From contig NZ_CBDDRA010000009.1 of NCBI RefSeq assembly GCF_965232925.1, positions 105,191 through 169,190 on the forward strand: DNA of 64,000 bases. The letters are read 5' to 3'. This document shows, piece by piece, positions 43,003 through 52,032 of this stretch. The notes under the pieces were generated by a model. That model saw only the letters and a list, made by a program, of their open reading frames with translations, was not told the DNA's origin and searched no databases. This DNA comes from Tumidithrix helvetica. Lineage in GTDB: Bacteria > Cyanobacteriota > Cyanobacteriia > Pseudanabaenales > Pseudanabaenaceae. The position numbers were made by a program, and so were the translations under genes. Position 1 is the first letter of the stretch, and each line of letters opens with the position of its first letter.

Positions 43003-45492
43003 ATGTTTGAACGCTTTACAGAGAAAGCAATTAAAGTAATCATGCTGGCTCAAGAGGAAGCTCGTCGCCTAGGTCATAACTTCGTAGGGACAGAGCAGAT
43101 TCTTTTGGGTCTGATCGGAGAGGGAACTGGCGTTGCTGCCAAAGTCCTGAAATCGATGGGTGTAAACCTCAAGGATGCTCGCATCGAAGTCGAAAAAATT
43201 ATTGGGCGTGGCTCTGGCTTTGTCGCTGTGGAAATTCCTTTTACCCCACGGGCTAAACGAGTGCTAGAGCTTTCCCTAGAGGAAGCCAGACAACTAGGAC
43301 ATAACTATATTGGTACCGAGCATTTACTTTTAGGGCTGATCCGTGAAGGTGAAGGCGTTGCTGCCAGAGTTCTGGAAAATCTAGGTGTCGATCTTTCTAA
43401 GGTGCGGACGCAAGTCATCCGTATGCTTGGTGAAACCGCCGAAGTGTCTGCGGGTGGCGGTACACAAGGTCGTACAAAAACCCCCACACTCGATGAATTT
43501 GGTTCTAACCTGACGCAAATGGCAGCCGAAGGCAAACTCGATCCAGTTGTCGGTCGCCAGAAAGAGATCGAACGGGTAATTCAAATTCTCGGTCGTCGTA
43601 CTAAAAACAACCCTGTTTTAATTGGCGAACCTGGTGTAGGTAAAACCGCGATCGCTGAGGGTTTAGCTCAACGTATTGCCACAGCTGATATCCCAGACAT
43701 TCTGCAAGACAAACGAGTTGTGACCCTAGACATTGGCTTGCTTGTCGCAGGTACAAAATACCGCGGTGAATTTGAGGAACGCCTCAAAAAAATCATGGAC
43801 GAGATTCGCACTGCCGGAAATGTGATCTTGGTCATTGATGAAGTGCATACCCTGATCGGTGCAGGCGCGGCAGAAGGCGCGATCGACGCTGCCAATATCC
43901 TTAAGCCTGCCCTAGCTAGAGGCGAACTCCAGTGTATCGGTGCGACCACCTTGGATGAATATCGCAAGCATATCGAACGCGATGCTGCCCTCGAACGTAG
44001 ATTCCAGCCCGTACAGGTGGGTGAGCCGAGTGTCGATGAAACCATTGAGATTCTTTATGGTCTACGCGAACGCTACGAGCAACACCACAAACTCAAAATT
44101 TCTAATGCTGCTGTAATTGCTGCTGCCAAACTATCCGATCGCTATATCTCCGATCGATTCTTGCCTGACAAAGCGATCGACTTGATCGACGAAGCTGGCT
44201 CTAGAGTCCGCCTGATCAACTCCCAACTGCCGCCTGCTGCCAAGGAACTAGACAAAGAGCTACGATTGTTGCTCAAAGAAAAAGACGAAGCAGTTAGGTC
44301 GCAAGACTTCGATCGAGCGGGTGAGTTACGCGATCGCGAAATTGAGATCAAACAGCAAATTCGCACCCTGACTCAGACCAAAAAGACAGAAACGACCAAA
44401 GACGAAGAAATGCCCATTGTGGACGAAGAGGACATCGCCTACATTGTCAGCTCTTGGACAGGCGTACCCGTCAGCAAGCTGACTGAGTCCGAATCTCTGA
44501 AGTTGATGCAGATGGAAGACACCTTGCACCAACGTCTCATCGGGCAAGAAGAAGCAGTACGAGCCATCTCGCGTGCTATCCGTCGCGCCCGTGTGGGTCT
44601 CAAAAATCCCAACCGTCCCATTGCTAGCTTTATCTTCTCTGGTCCTACAGGTGTGGGTAAAACAGAGTTGACCAAAGCACTAGCTGCCTACTTCTTTGGT
44701 GCCGAAGAAGCAATGATCCGCTTGGATATGTCGGAATTTATGGAGCGGCACACCGTTTCTAAGCTGATTGGTTCGCCACCTGGCTATGTTGGCTATAACG
44801 AAGGCGGTCAACTTACCGAAGCTGTGCGTCGTCGTCCTTATACGGTCGTGCTATTTGACGAAATTGAAAAAGCACACCCCGATGTATTTAACCTCTTGCT
44901 ACAAATTCTCGAAGATGGTCGCCTGACTGACTCTAAAGGTCGGACGGTGGACTTCAAGAACACCCTATTGATCATGACCTCTAATATTGGGTCTAAGGTG
45001 ATCGAAAAAGGTGGCGGTGGACTCGGGTTTGATTTTGCCGAAAATCAAGAAGATTCTCACTACACCCGCATCCGCTCTTTAGTTAATGAAGAGCTAAAGC
45101 AATACTTCCGTCCAGAATTTCTCAATCGCCTTGATGAAATTATCGTATTTAGACAACTGAATAAGGATGAGGTCAAGGAAATTGCTGACTTGATGCTGAC
45201 TGAGGTATTCAAGCGACTCAAGGAGAAAGAGATCGTCCTGACAGTCACCGATCGCTTTAGAGATCTACTGGTACAGGAGGGCTATAACCCCAGCTATGGG
45301 GCTAGACCCTTACGCAGAGCAATCATGCGTTTGCTAGAAGACTCCCTTGCCGAGGAGATCCTCACAGGCAAGGTACGCGAAGGGGCATCTGTGATGATGG
45401 ACGTAGATGATGATGGCAAGGTTATTTGTATCGATCAGACACCAGCCTTAACGGGTTCCGACAATCTACAACTCATGCCTTCCTCTAACTAA
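43003..45492 (+). CDS. clpC: ATP-dependent Clp protease ATP-binding subunit ClpC
   Basis: This HSP100 unfoldase feeds proteins to ClpP and, in cyanobacteria, to ClpP/R complexes. It has the N-terminal double Clp repeat (1-145), first AAA+ module with GEPGVGKTAIAEG and VIDEVHTLIGAG, the UVR-type middle domain near 420-460 (QDFDRAGELRDREIEIK), the second AAA+ module with GPTGVGKTELTKAL, and the C-terminal domain. The 829-residue length is normal for ClpC. No M-domain of ClpB size is present. The region just beyond the stop contains a 15-bp hairpin next to minC. Confidence 0.97.
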   Translation: MFERFTEKAIKVIMLAQEEARRLGHNFVGTEQILLGLIGEGTGVAAKVLKSMGVNLKDARIEVEKIIGRGSGFVAVEIPFTPRAKRVLELSLEEARQLGHNYIGTEHLLLGLIREGEGVAARVLENLGVDLSKVRTQVIRMLGETAEVSAGGGTQGRTKTPTLDEFGSNLTQMAAEGKLDPVVGRQKEIERVIQILGRRTKNNPVLIGEPGVGKTAIAEGLAQRIATADIPDILQDKRVVTLDIGLLVAGTKYRGEFEERLKKIMDEIRTAGNVILVIDEVHTLIGAGAAEGAIDAANILKPALARGELQCIGATTLDEYRKHIERDAALERRFQPVQVGEPSVDETIEILYGLRERYEQHHKLKISNAAVIAAAKLSDRYISDRFLPDKAIDLIDEAGSRVRLINSQLPPAAKELDKELRLLLKEKDEAVRSQDFDRAGELRDREIEIKQQIRTLTQTKKTETTKDEEMPIVDEEDIAYIVSSWTGVPVSKLTESESLKLMQMEDTLHQRLIGQEEAVRAISRAIRRARVGLKNPNRPIASFIFSGPTGVGKTELTKALAAYFFGAEEAMIRLDMSEFMERHTVSKLIGSPPGYVGYNEGGQLTEAVRRRPYTVVLFDEIEKAHPDVFNLLLQILEDGRLTDSKGRTVDFKNTLLIMTSNIGSKVIEKGGGGLGFDFAENQEDSHYTRIRSLVNEELKQYFRPEFLNRLDEIIVFRQLNKDEVKEIADLMLTEVFKRLKEKEIVLTVTDRFRDLLVQEGYNPSYGARPLRRAIMRLLEDSLAEEILTGKVREGASVMMDVDDDGKVICIDQTPALTGSDNLQLMPSSN

Positions 45493-45495
45493 ATT

Positions 45496-45535
45496 TTTAG
45501 CACCCTCATGGACTTGTTGGCATGAGGGTGCTAAA
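45496..45535. promoter_or_regulatory. Perfect 15-bp hairpin directly before the minC start
   Basis: TTTAGCACCCTCATG (45496-45510) pairs exactly with its complement at 45521-45535, with a 10-base loop. It begins 3 bp after the clpC stop and ends 2 bp before the minC ATG. There is no T-run after it, so it is not a standard terminator. It occupies the position where the minC ribosome binding site should be. Confidence 0.75.
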
Positions 45536-45537
45536 TT

Positions 45538-46596
45538 ATGCCCATGAATCCAGATGAATCCGTAACTACCATTAAAAGTCCTCCCGAAACTTCGCCTCCA
45601 GAAGATTCTGTACCGTTAAACTCCGTGCAGGCAAGTGGGGATAAAATCAGTGGCGCTTCGACCAGTAAAGGGGATTTATCCTCTCTTAAAGTTATTGGCG
45701 ACAAAGTCAGTGACGATAAAATTAGTGAGAAAAAAATTAGAGCGGACAAAGCCAATAAGGGGGATTTGTCCGCTCTAGAATTTCCTGAAGTTGTTACCGA
45801 GCCTGAAAGTGTAAAGCCCGAATCCGATTCTGCACTCAGTTTGCTCAATGACGTATCGCAGGTGCGATTTAAGACGATCGCAGGCAAACTAAACCTAATA
45901 TTACCAACTGACAGAGATCTACAAGATACAGAGGGTGCCAGTTACTCCACATTTAGCTGGACAGAAATGTTAGAGCAGCTCGAGCAACGCATGCAGGCAA
46001 GCGCAAGATTTTGGCAGCCACGCACTCAAGTCTATTTGCAAGTGGGCGATCGCCTTTTAGATGCGCGACAAATGCAAGAACTCGCAGAAGCTTTACAGGT
46101 CTATGAGTTAACCTTGCATAGTATTGCCACCCATCGCCGCCAAACAGCCATCAATGCTGCTACTGCTGGCTTTTCGGTAGAGCAAGGTACATTGCTCCAC
46201 AACTTACCCGGGTTTAATCCCATCCCCACCGACCCCATTGAAGATCCTCTATACGTCAAAATGACGGTAAGATCGGGTACCGAGATTCGTCATGCAGGAA
46301 CTGTAATTGTATATGGCGATGTCAATGCAGGCGGTGAAATCATTGCCGATGGTGACATTCTCGTATGGGGAAAACTGAAAGGGGTAGCTCATGCTGGGGC
46401 AAGGGGTAATGCTCAGGCAGTCATCATGGCACTACATCTAGAAGCAACACAGCTCCGCATCGCTGATTTTATTGCCCGTGTGGAGACACCCAGCACAACA
46501 TTTTGCCCTGAGATCGCTTTGGTTAGTACAGTTGGGGTGCCAAACATTCGCATTGTCAAGGCTGTCGATCACGCTTCCTTAAAAACGACAACCTAG
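45538..46596 (+). CDS. minC: Septum site-determining protein MinC
   Basis: The 352-residue protein has the C-terminal MinC beta-helix (about 235-335): KMTVRSGTEIRHAGTVIVYG, then GDVNAGGEIIADGDILVWG and GVAHAGARGN, the segment that binds MinD and FtsZ. The N-terminal MinC domain (about 98-200) is less conserved. The first 95 residues are a low-complexity, acidic, proline-rich extension carrying two palindromic DNA modules. It prevents division away from mid-cell with MinD and MinE. The start ATG lies right after a hairpin; ATG at 45544 is an alternative. The order minC-minD-minE is usual. Confidence 0.9.
   Translation: MPMNPDESVTTIKSPPETSPPEDSVPLNSVQASGDKISGASTSKGDLSSLKVIGDKVSDDKISEKKIRADKANKGDLSALEFPEVVTEPESVKPESDSALSLLNDVSQVRFKTIAGKLNLILPTDRDLQDTEGASYSTFSWTEMLEQLEQRMQASARFWQPRTQVYLQVGDRLLDARQMQELAEALQVYELTLHSIATHRRQTAINAATAGFSVEQGTLLHNLPGFNPIPTDPIEDPLYVKMTVRSGTEIRHAGTVIVYGDVNAGGEIIADGDILVWGKLKGVAHAGARGNAQAVIMALHLEATQLRIADFIARVETPSTTFCPEIALVSTVGVPNIRIVKAVDHASLKTTT
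45639..45777. repeat. Two in-frame palindromic modules inside minC
   Basis: Module one has arms GGATAAA (45639-45645) and TTTATCC (45675-45681). Module two has arms TAGAGCGGACAAA (45738-45750) and its exact complement (45765-45777). Both include similar right arms preceded by AGGGGATTT or GGGGGATTT and encode SKGDLSSL and NKGDLSAL. The changed base in each arm (TAAA to CAAA) is matched on the other side. Confidence 0.65.
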
Positions 46597-46658
46597 GGTA
46601 TTCTTGCTAAGGTCTCTTGCTTCTTGTTCTTACTCTTAACTTCTTTGCTTTTAACTAG

Positions 46659-47471
46659 ATGTCAACCATGAGTCGCACAATCGTTATTACCTCCGGTAAA
46701 GGAGGCGTAGGCAAAACCACTTCTAGCGCAAACTTAGGTATGGCTCTAGCCAAGCTGGGGCGAAAAGTCGTGTTAGTCGATGCTGATTTTGGACTGCGGA
46801 ATCTAGATCTATTGTTGGGCTTAGAAAATCGGGTTGTTTATACAGCTCTCGAAGTCATCAACCGCGAATGTAAACTCGATCAGGCTCTGGTAAAGGATAA
46901 GCGGCAGCCAAATCTTTCCCTCTTAGCTGCACCTCAAACCCGCAATAAAACTTCAATTACCTCGGCACATATGAAGGCTTTGGTTGAGGTTTTGAGTCGT
47001 TATTTTGACTATGTGCTCGTTGATTGTCCTGCGGGCATTGAAACGGGCTTTCAGAATGCGATCGCAGGGGCAAAAGAAGCTATCATCGTCACCACTCCTG
47101 AAATTTCGGCTGTGCGCGATGCCGATCGCGTCATTGGATTGCTAGAGGCAAATCGGATCAAAGATATCAAGCTGATCATTAACCGCCTGCGCCCCAAGAT
47201 GGTCAAGAATAATGACATGATGAGCGTTGAGGATGTCTTAGAGATTTTATCGGTTAAGCTAATTGGTGTCATTCCTGACGACGAGCAAGTAATTGTCTCC
47301 ACCAACAGAGGCGAACCGCTTGTCCTGTCAGAGAACTTACCCTTAGCTGGTATCGCTTATGAAAATACGGCAAAAAGATTAGACGGTAAAGAGGTCGAAT
47401 TTCTCGATCTCGACGCCCCGCGTGATACACTTTTGACGCGCCTGCAACGTTGGCTTACTGGCAATTCCTAG
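46659..47471 (+). CDS. minD: Septum site-determining protein MinD
   Basis: MinD is a membrane-associated ATPase that recruits MinC. The 270-residue protein has the deviant Walker A SGKGGVGKTTSSANLG at about 12, the switch I/II segments VDADFGLRNLD and DCPAGIE, and a C-terminal amphipathic membrane-targeting helix (LTRLQRWLTG). It starts 62 bp after minC; an ATG 9 bp downstream is an alternative start. It precedes minE by 12 bp. Confidence 0.97.
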   Translation: MSTMSRTIVITSGKGGVGKTTSSANLGMALAKLGRKVVLVDADFGLRNLDLLLGLENRVVYTALEVINRECKLDQALVKDKRQPNLSLLAAPQTRNKTSITSAHMKALVEVLSRYFDYVLVDCPAGIETGFQNAIAGAKEAIIVTTPEISAVRDADRVIGLLEANRIKDIKLIINRLRPKMVKNNDMMSVEDVLEILSVKLIGVIPDDEQVIVSTNRGEPLVLSENLPLAGIAYENTAKRLDGKEVEFLDLDAPRDTLLTRLQRWLTGNS

Positions 47472-47483
47472 ATAAGGTTTACC

Positions 47484-47828
47484 ATGATTTCTGAACTGCT
47501 CGACCGACTTTTTCCTAATCGTATCATCACTCCAAGTAGTGCTAAGGTCAAGCAGCGCCTAAAATTTATTTTGGCGCACGATCGCGCTGCTCTGACGCCG
47601 CAAATGTTTGATGAGATGCGCCGAGAGATCATGCAGGTGGTCTCAAAATATGTCGAGCTTGACGAAGATAGCCTTGATATTCGGCTTGAATCCGATCAAC
47701 GCAATACGATCGTGGTGGCAAACCTACCCATCCGTGCCATCCGAGATGAACCTCAAGAGCCTGCTCCAGAAGTTTTACCTGCATCTGAACTCGAGCTATC
47801 TCCAAGGCCTGAAAAGACTGACGCTTAA
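47484..47828 (+). CDS. minE: Cell division topological specificity factor MinE
   Basis: The 114-residue protein has the N-terminal MinD-interacting part (LLDRLFPNRI and RLKFILAHDRAALTPQMFDEM, about residues 5-45) and the anti-MinCD beta-rich part (VELDEDSLDIRLES). Its tail is longer than in E. coli (88 residues) and is proline/glutamate rich, as in other cyanobacteria. It drives MinD off the membrane and sets the pattern. The gene ends the min operon and converges on the NUDIX gene. Confidence 0.95.
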   Translation: MISELLDRLFPNRIITPSSAKVKQRLKFILAHDRAALTPQMFDEMRREIMQVVSKYVELDEDSLDIRLESDQRNTIVVANLPIRAIRDEPQEPAPEVLPASELELSPRPEKTDA

Positions 47829-47906
47829 GGCATGTAGTTTTGGCGAAGTTTATGACACTTCAAATTCAGGTTTAGGTTCTGTTTACTCTGTCGAACTCGC
47901 GTTGGT

Positions 47907-48596
47907 TTAAATCTCAAAATTAAAGCCCTTTTCTTTTAACTGGCGATAGGTAGCTTCATCAAATTCATACAGTTGCGCGGCACGATGGGTGACATTTTTT
48001 TCTGTTTCATTTAAACCAATCAGCAACCCCATGCTGAGAATCTTTTTGCGAAAATTGCGCTTATCTAACGTCTCTCCTATCACCGTTTCATAGAGTCGTT
48101 GCAGTTGCGAAAGCGTAAATTTCTTTGGTAAGAGTTCAAAGCCGATCGGTTCGTAGCGCAGTTTTCCCTTCAGCCGAGCCAACGCTACAGATAGAATTCT
48201 CTCATGATCGAAGGCTAAAGTGGGGACTTCAGTTATAGGGAACCAAGCTGCTTCTCTCGCATCCGTGGTTGCTTGAATAAGATATTCACTCAAATTGACT
48301 AGGGCATAGTAAGCTACAGTCACGACGCGATCGCGTGGGTCGCGATCGAGATTCCCAAAGGTATAAAGCTGCTCCAGAAAGACTTCCCTGATTCCCGTTT
48401 CTTCCCTGAGTTCTCTCATTGCTGCCTCTTCCAAGGTCTCATCCATTCGTACAAATCCGCCTGGTAAAGCCCATTGCCCTTGAAAGGGAGGAATAGCGCG
48501 TTGGATCAGCATGACTTTTAAGTCCTGAGCATCCAAACCAAACACCACACAATCGACGGTTAGCGCGGGTCTAGGAAATTTATAGCTATAGGACAT
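47907..48596 (-). CDS. NUDIX hydrolase with C-terminal winged helix (NrtR/NdxR-like)
   Basis: Residues 10-145 form a NUDIX domain with an intact catalytic box at 47-69 (GFVRMDETLEEAAMRELREE, then TGI). Residues 150-229 form a winged-helix-like domain (FTLSQLQRLYETVIGETLDKR, RNFRKKIL). This layout is that of NrtR-type regulators and Synechocystis Slr1690, which control NAD metabolism. In many NrtR regulators the NUDIX box is degenerate; here it is complete, so it may also hydrolyse ADP-ribose-like compounds. The role as enzyme or repressor is not settled by sequence. Confidence 0.85.
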   Translation of the reverse strand: MSYSYKFPRPALTVDCVVFGLDAQDLKVMLIQRAIPPFQGQWALPGGFVRMDETLEEAAMRELREETGIREVFLEQLYTFGNLDRDPRDRVVTVAYYALVNLSEYLIQATTDAREAAWFPITEVPTLAFDHERILSVALARLKGKLRYEPIGFELLPKKFTLSQLQRLYETVIGETLDKRNFRKKILSMGLLIGLNETEKNVTHRAAQLYEFDEATYRQLKEKGFNFEI

Positions 48597-48638
48597 AGAG
48601 GGGATATCAATTCTTAAACTTTCTGCACATATATCTTT

Positions 48639-49280
48639 TTAGGGAATCACTTTCACAGTCATACCGATTTCTACCAATTCAAACAGCGCTACAATATCGC
48701 GATTTTTCATTCTGACGCAACCATGGGAAACTGCCTGCCCGATCAGCGATTCATTAGGAGTCCCGTGGAAACCTATGGTATCTTTCCCATCTGTCCAAAA
48801 GCCAATCCATCGCAAACCGAGGGGATTATCTTCCGCAGGAGGAATAACGTCACCCGTCCAAGGGCTTTGCCAAGCAGGATTGCGGATCATTCTTAGGATT
48901 TTAAACTCTCCTGTAGGAGTCTCCCATCCACCTTTTCCTACAGCAACAGGGAATTTTTTGAGAATGCGATCGTCTTGATAGGCATAGACTTGACGTTCGC
49001 TAATACTTAAAACTAAATGTGTGGCGCGATTGTCATTCAGCTCTTGGAGTAAAAGGTCAGAAGATAGATCGGGAAACTCTGGCTTCATCAAATCGGCAAG
49101 ATCGATCTTCAACGTATCGGTGGCAGATTGCAACTGTGAAATTAGCGGCGATCGCACCTTCTCACCTTGAACTGTTTCTGGGGTTTTCGCGATCGCTCCT
49201 TGTCCAAATGAACAAACCAAACATACAATCCCCAAGCCAAGCTGTAATTTCCGACTTAATTTGCTTGCCATTCTATCCAT
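48639..49280 (-). CDS. L,D-transpeptidase (YkuD domain), secreted
   Basis: The 213-residue protein has a signal sequence (LQLGLGIVCLVCSFGQGAIA) and a C-terminal YkuD catalytic domain (about 86-213). The active-site motif is H-X-14-SHGCVRM, with His172 in FHGTPNE, His186 and the nucleophile Cys188. It cross-links peptidoglycan by 3-3 bonds or anchors proteins in the periplasm. The start at 49280 or an ATG 9 bp later is possible. It lies next to sppA, 71 bp away on the same strand. Confidence 0.92.
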   Translation of the reverse strand: MDRMASKLSRKLQLGLGIVCLVCSFGQGAIAKTPETVQGEKVRSPLISQLQSATDTLKIDLADLMKPEFPDLSSDLLLQELNDNRATHLVLSISERQVYAYQDDRILKKFPVAVGKGGWETPTGEFKILRMIRNPAWQSPWTGDVIPPAEDNPLGLRWIGFWTDGKDTIGFHGTPNESLIGQAVSHGCVRMKNRDIVALFELVEIGMTVKVIP

Positions 49281-49351
49281 CCCCTCAATTGAGACAACTA
49301 AATCAAAAGACTTCTATCTATCGCATCACGCAAATTCTGAACGCAGAGAAT

Positions 49352-50341
49352 TTAATTAAACCAACTTGGCATTAATAGAACGGGTGGATCGTTGCTAGAC
49401 AGTCCAGCAGAATTTGGTTGGAATAATCTTTGGACTAAAGTATCTAGATTTTTTGACAGGGGAGAAGCTAAATTTAAAGACAAATCCGCTTTATTCAACA
49501 ATTGATCTAAAAGCCGTTCTACAGAATTTGGGCTGCGCTCAATCGGCAACTCTTTGATGTCGGGTAGATTAAATCTAACTCTAGCAAGTTTGCGTAGATC
49601 GGCGATCGCATCGTCAAGCGTACCGATCTCATCGACCAATTTATTTTCTTTGGCTTGGCGACCCGTATAGATGCGACCATCGGCTAGTTTGCGTACCGTC
49701 TCAAGATCCATATTGCGTCCCTTAGACACGTCAGTAATGAACTCTTGATAGGTGTTTTGCAGTAAATCTTGCAGCAACTGACGTTCAGGCTCACCCAGTT
49801 GACGAAAGGAGGAAAAAATATCTTTATAGGGACCTGTTTTAATTGTTTGTGGTTCGATACCGACGCGATTGAACAACTCGCGCACGTTAAACCCATTGAG
49901 AATTACACCGATACTCCCCGTTAACGTACCAGCATTGGCATAGATTTTTGTCGCAGCACTAGCAATATAGTAACCGCCACTAGTGCCTTGATCGAGCATA
50001 CTCACAACCACGGGCTTGAGCTGTTGTAATTGCTTAACCGCTTCGTAGACTTCTTTACTCGCGCCCACGGTTCCGCCAGGGCTATTAATCGACAACAGGA
50101 CTCCTTTTACAGACTCTATCTTTTTCAGATCGAGTAAGCGATTGCGTACTGCCATAGCTCCAGACGAAGAAGTCCTCATACCTGTAATCACACCATCTAA
50201 AGAGACGAGTTCTAAGCGATCGCTAGATCGATCCAAGGCTTGACGCAGAAATGCCTCTTCGCTTTGGCGTTGAATCCCAAAAATGGCAGCAACGAAACAG
50301 ACGGCGACCAAGACAAGAGCAATAATGCGATTGAGTTGCAT
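49352..50341 (-). CDS. sppA: Signal peptide peptidase SppA (S49 family, single-domain)
   Basis: The 329-residue membrane protein has one N-terminal helix (residues 4-20) and an S49 protease domain. Signatures are LLSINSPGGTVGAS near 82, the nucleophilic serine in DQGTSGGYYIASAA near 120, GSIGVILNGFNV near 142 and the general-base lysine in TGPYKDIFSSFR near 170. It digests signal peptides left in the membrane; the short form works as a homo-oligomer. The gene lies downstream of the terminator that ends the ATP synthase operon. Confidence 0.93.
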   Translation of the reverse strand: MQLNRIIALVLVAVCFVAAIFGIQRQSEEAFLRQALDRSSDRLELVSLDGVITGMRTSSSGAMAVRNRLLDLKKIESVKGVLLSINSPGGTVGASKEVYEAVKQLQQLKPVVVSMLDQGTSGGYYIASAATKIYANAGTLTGSIGVILNGFNVRELFNRVGIEPQTIKTGPYKDIFSSFRQLGEPERQLLQDLLQNTYQEFITDVSKGRNMDLETVRKLADGRIYTGRQAKENKLVDEIGTLDDAIADLRKLARVRFNLPDIKELPIERSPNSVERLLDQLLNKADLSLNLASPLSKNLDTLVQRLFQPNSAGLSSNDPPVLLMPSWFN

Positions 50342-50354
50342 ACGAAAAAGATTG

Positions 50355-50410
50355 CTAAAGAAAAAAATAACCCCTCACACCAGCATAGCGGTTTCGTGAG
50401 GGGTTATTTC
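50355..50410 (-). terminator. Rho-independent terminator of the ATP synthase operon
   Basis: On the minus strand, AAATAACCCCTCAC (50396-50409) and GTGAGGGGTTATTT (50365-50378) form a 14-bp stem with a 17-base loop, then a T-rich tail (TTTTTTTC). It begins 25 bp after the atpA stop. Confidence 0.88.
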
Positions 50411-50433
50411 AATGAATTGCTTAGCGAATTAAC

Positions 50434-51951
50434 TTAAGCGGCGGCTGCGAAGGTTTTCTTAAATTCAGCGATCGCTTCCTTTAAAATCTTCTCAGCTTCG
50501 TCGCCAAGCTTCTTCTCTGCCTTGACAAGATCGGCATATTTAGGCTTGCTAGTAGAGAGGTAGTTACGTAGTCCCTTGTTAAAGGAAGTTACCTTTTCTA
50601 CTGCGATGTCATCAAGGTAGCCGTTGATAGCGGTGTAGATAATCGCAACTTGGTCAGACACAGGCAAAGGAGAATATTGAGGCTGCTTGAGAATTTCACG
50701 CAATCTTTGACCGCGTTGTAACTGCGCTTGGGTAGCTTTGTCCAAATCAGAGGCAAATTGAGCAAAAGCAACAAGGTCATCGTACTGGGCTAATTCCAGT
50801 TTGATCTTCCCTGCAACCTGCTTCATGGCTTTAATCTGAGCTGCCGATCCAACGCGGGATACCGAGATACCTGGGTTGATCGCGGGACGAATACCAGAGT
50901 TAAATAGGTCAGAAGACAAGAAGATTTGTCCGTCTGTAATGGAAATAACGTTGGTAGGAATGTAGGCGGATACGTCACCAGCTTGCGTTTCAATAATGGG
51001 TAGGGCTGTCATTGAGCCACCGCCCAACTTGTCGCTGAGTTTTGCTGCGCGTTCGAGCAAGCGAGAGTGGAGATAAAATACATCCCCAGGGTAGGCTTCG
51101 CGTCCTGGTGGGCGACGGAGGAGTAAAGACATTTGGCGATAGGCCTGTGCTTGCTTAGACAAGTCATCATAGACCACCAAGGTTGCCTTGCCTGAGTACA
51201 TAAAGAACTCAGCCAACGATGCACCCGTGTAAGGCGCTAGATATTGCAACGTTGCTGGATCGTTGGCATTGGAAGCGACCACGATCGTATATTCCATCGC
51301 ACCACTTTCGCGTAGTACGTTAACGACGTTGGCTACGGTTGAAGCTTTTTGCCCGATCGCTACATAAACGCAAATACAATCTTCGCCCTTTTGGTTGATG
51401 ATCGTGTCAACCGCAACAGAGGTTTTACCTGTTTGGCGATCGCCAATGATTAACTCCCGTTGTCCGCGACCTACAGGAATCATGGCATCAATAGCCGTAA
51501 TCCCCGTTTGGAGAGGCTCAAACACTGACTTACGCGCAATAATACCAGGAGCAGGAGACTCAAGTAGTTGGAATCCGTCGTTCTTAATGTCGCCCTTACC
51601 ATCGATGGGACGTGCCAAGGAATCCACAACACGACCAATAAAGGCGTTTCCTACAGGAACCTGAGCAATTCTACCCGTGGACTTGACTGAACTTCCTTCA
51701 GCAATGCCACGTCCATCACCCATGAGCACAACCCCAACGTTGTCCTCTTCAAGGTTTAAGGCGATACCAACGGTACCATCTTCAAATTCGAGCAACTCGC
51801 TGGACATGCACTTCTCTAGTCCATAAACGCGAGCGATGCCGTCACCCACTTGCAACACAGTACCAACGTTAGAAACTTGCAGTTCTTGGTTGTACTGTTC
51901 GATTTGCTGCTTAATAATATTGCTTATTTCGTCAGGTCTGATGCTAACCAT
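50434..51951 (-). CDS. atpA: ATP synthase F1 alpha subunit
   Basis: The 505-residue alpha subunit has the N-terminal beta-barrel, the P-loop GDRQTGKT near 170 and the ATP-synthase signature PAINPGISVSRVGS near 365. It forms the non-catalytic nucleotide sites and, with beta, the F1 head in the thylakoid membrane. It is the last gene of this operon; a strong terminator follows. In many cyanobacteria the gamma gene comes next, but here it does not. Confidence 0.98.
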   Translation of the reverse strand: MVSIRPDEISNIIKQQIEQYNQELQVSNVGTVLQVGDGIARVYGLEKCMSSELLEFEDGTVGIALNLEEDNVGVVLMGDGRGIAEGSSVKSTGRIAQVPVGNAFIGRVVDSLARPIDGKGDIKNDGFQLLESPAPGIIARKSVFEPLQTGITAIDAMIPVGRGQRELIIGDRQTGKTSVAVDTIINQKGEDCICVYVAIGQKASTVANVVNVLRESGAMEYTIVVASNANDPATLQYLAPYTGASLAEFFMYSGKATLVVYDDLSKQAQAYRQMSLLLRRPPGREAYPGDVFYLHSRLLERAAKLSDKLGGGSMTALPIIETQAGDVSAYIPTNVISITDGQIFLSSDLFNSGIRPAINPGISVSRVGSAAQIKAMKQVAGKIKLELAQYDDLVAFAQFASDLDKATQAQLQRGQRLREILKQPQYSPLPVSDQVAIIYTAINGYLDDIAVEKVTSFNKGLRNYLSTSKPKYADLVKAEKKLGDEAEKILKEAIAEFKKTFAAAA

Positions 51952-52032
51952 AGTTGTCAGTTGTTTGTGTTTATTTGTTTGTTATTTGGCAATCAGCGAT
52001 TTGCAGTTTGCTTTCTTGGCAATAAGGAAGGT

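Noticed and set aside
45496..45535. Standard terminator for clpC
   Set aside because: The stem is perfect but there is no T-run on either side; I kept it as a structure of unknown role.
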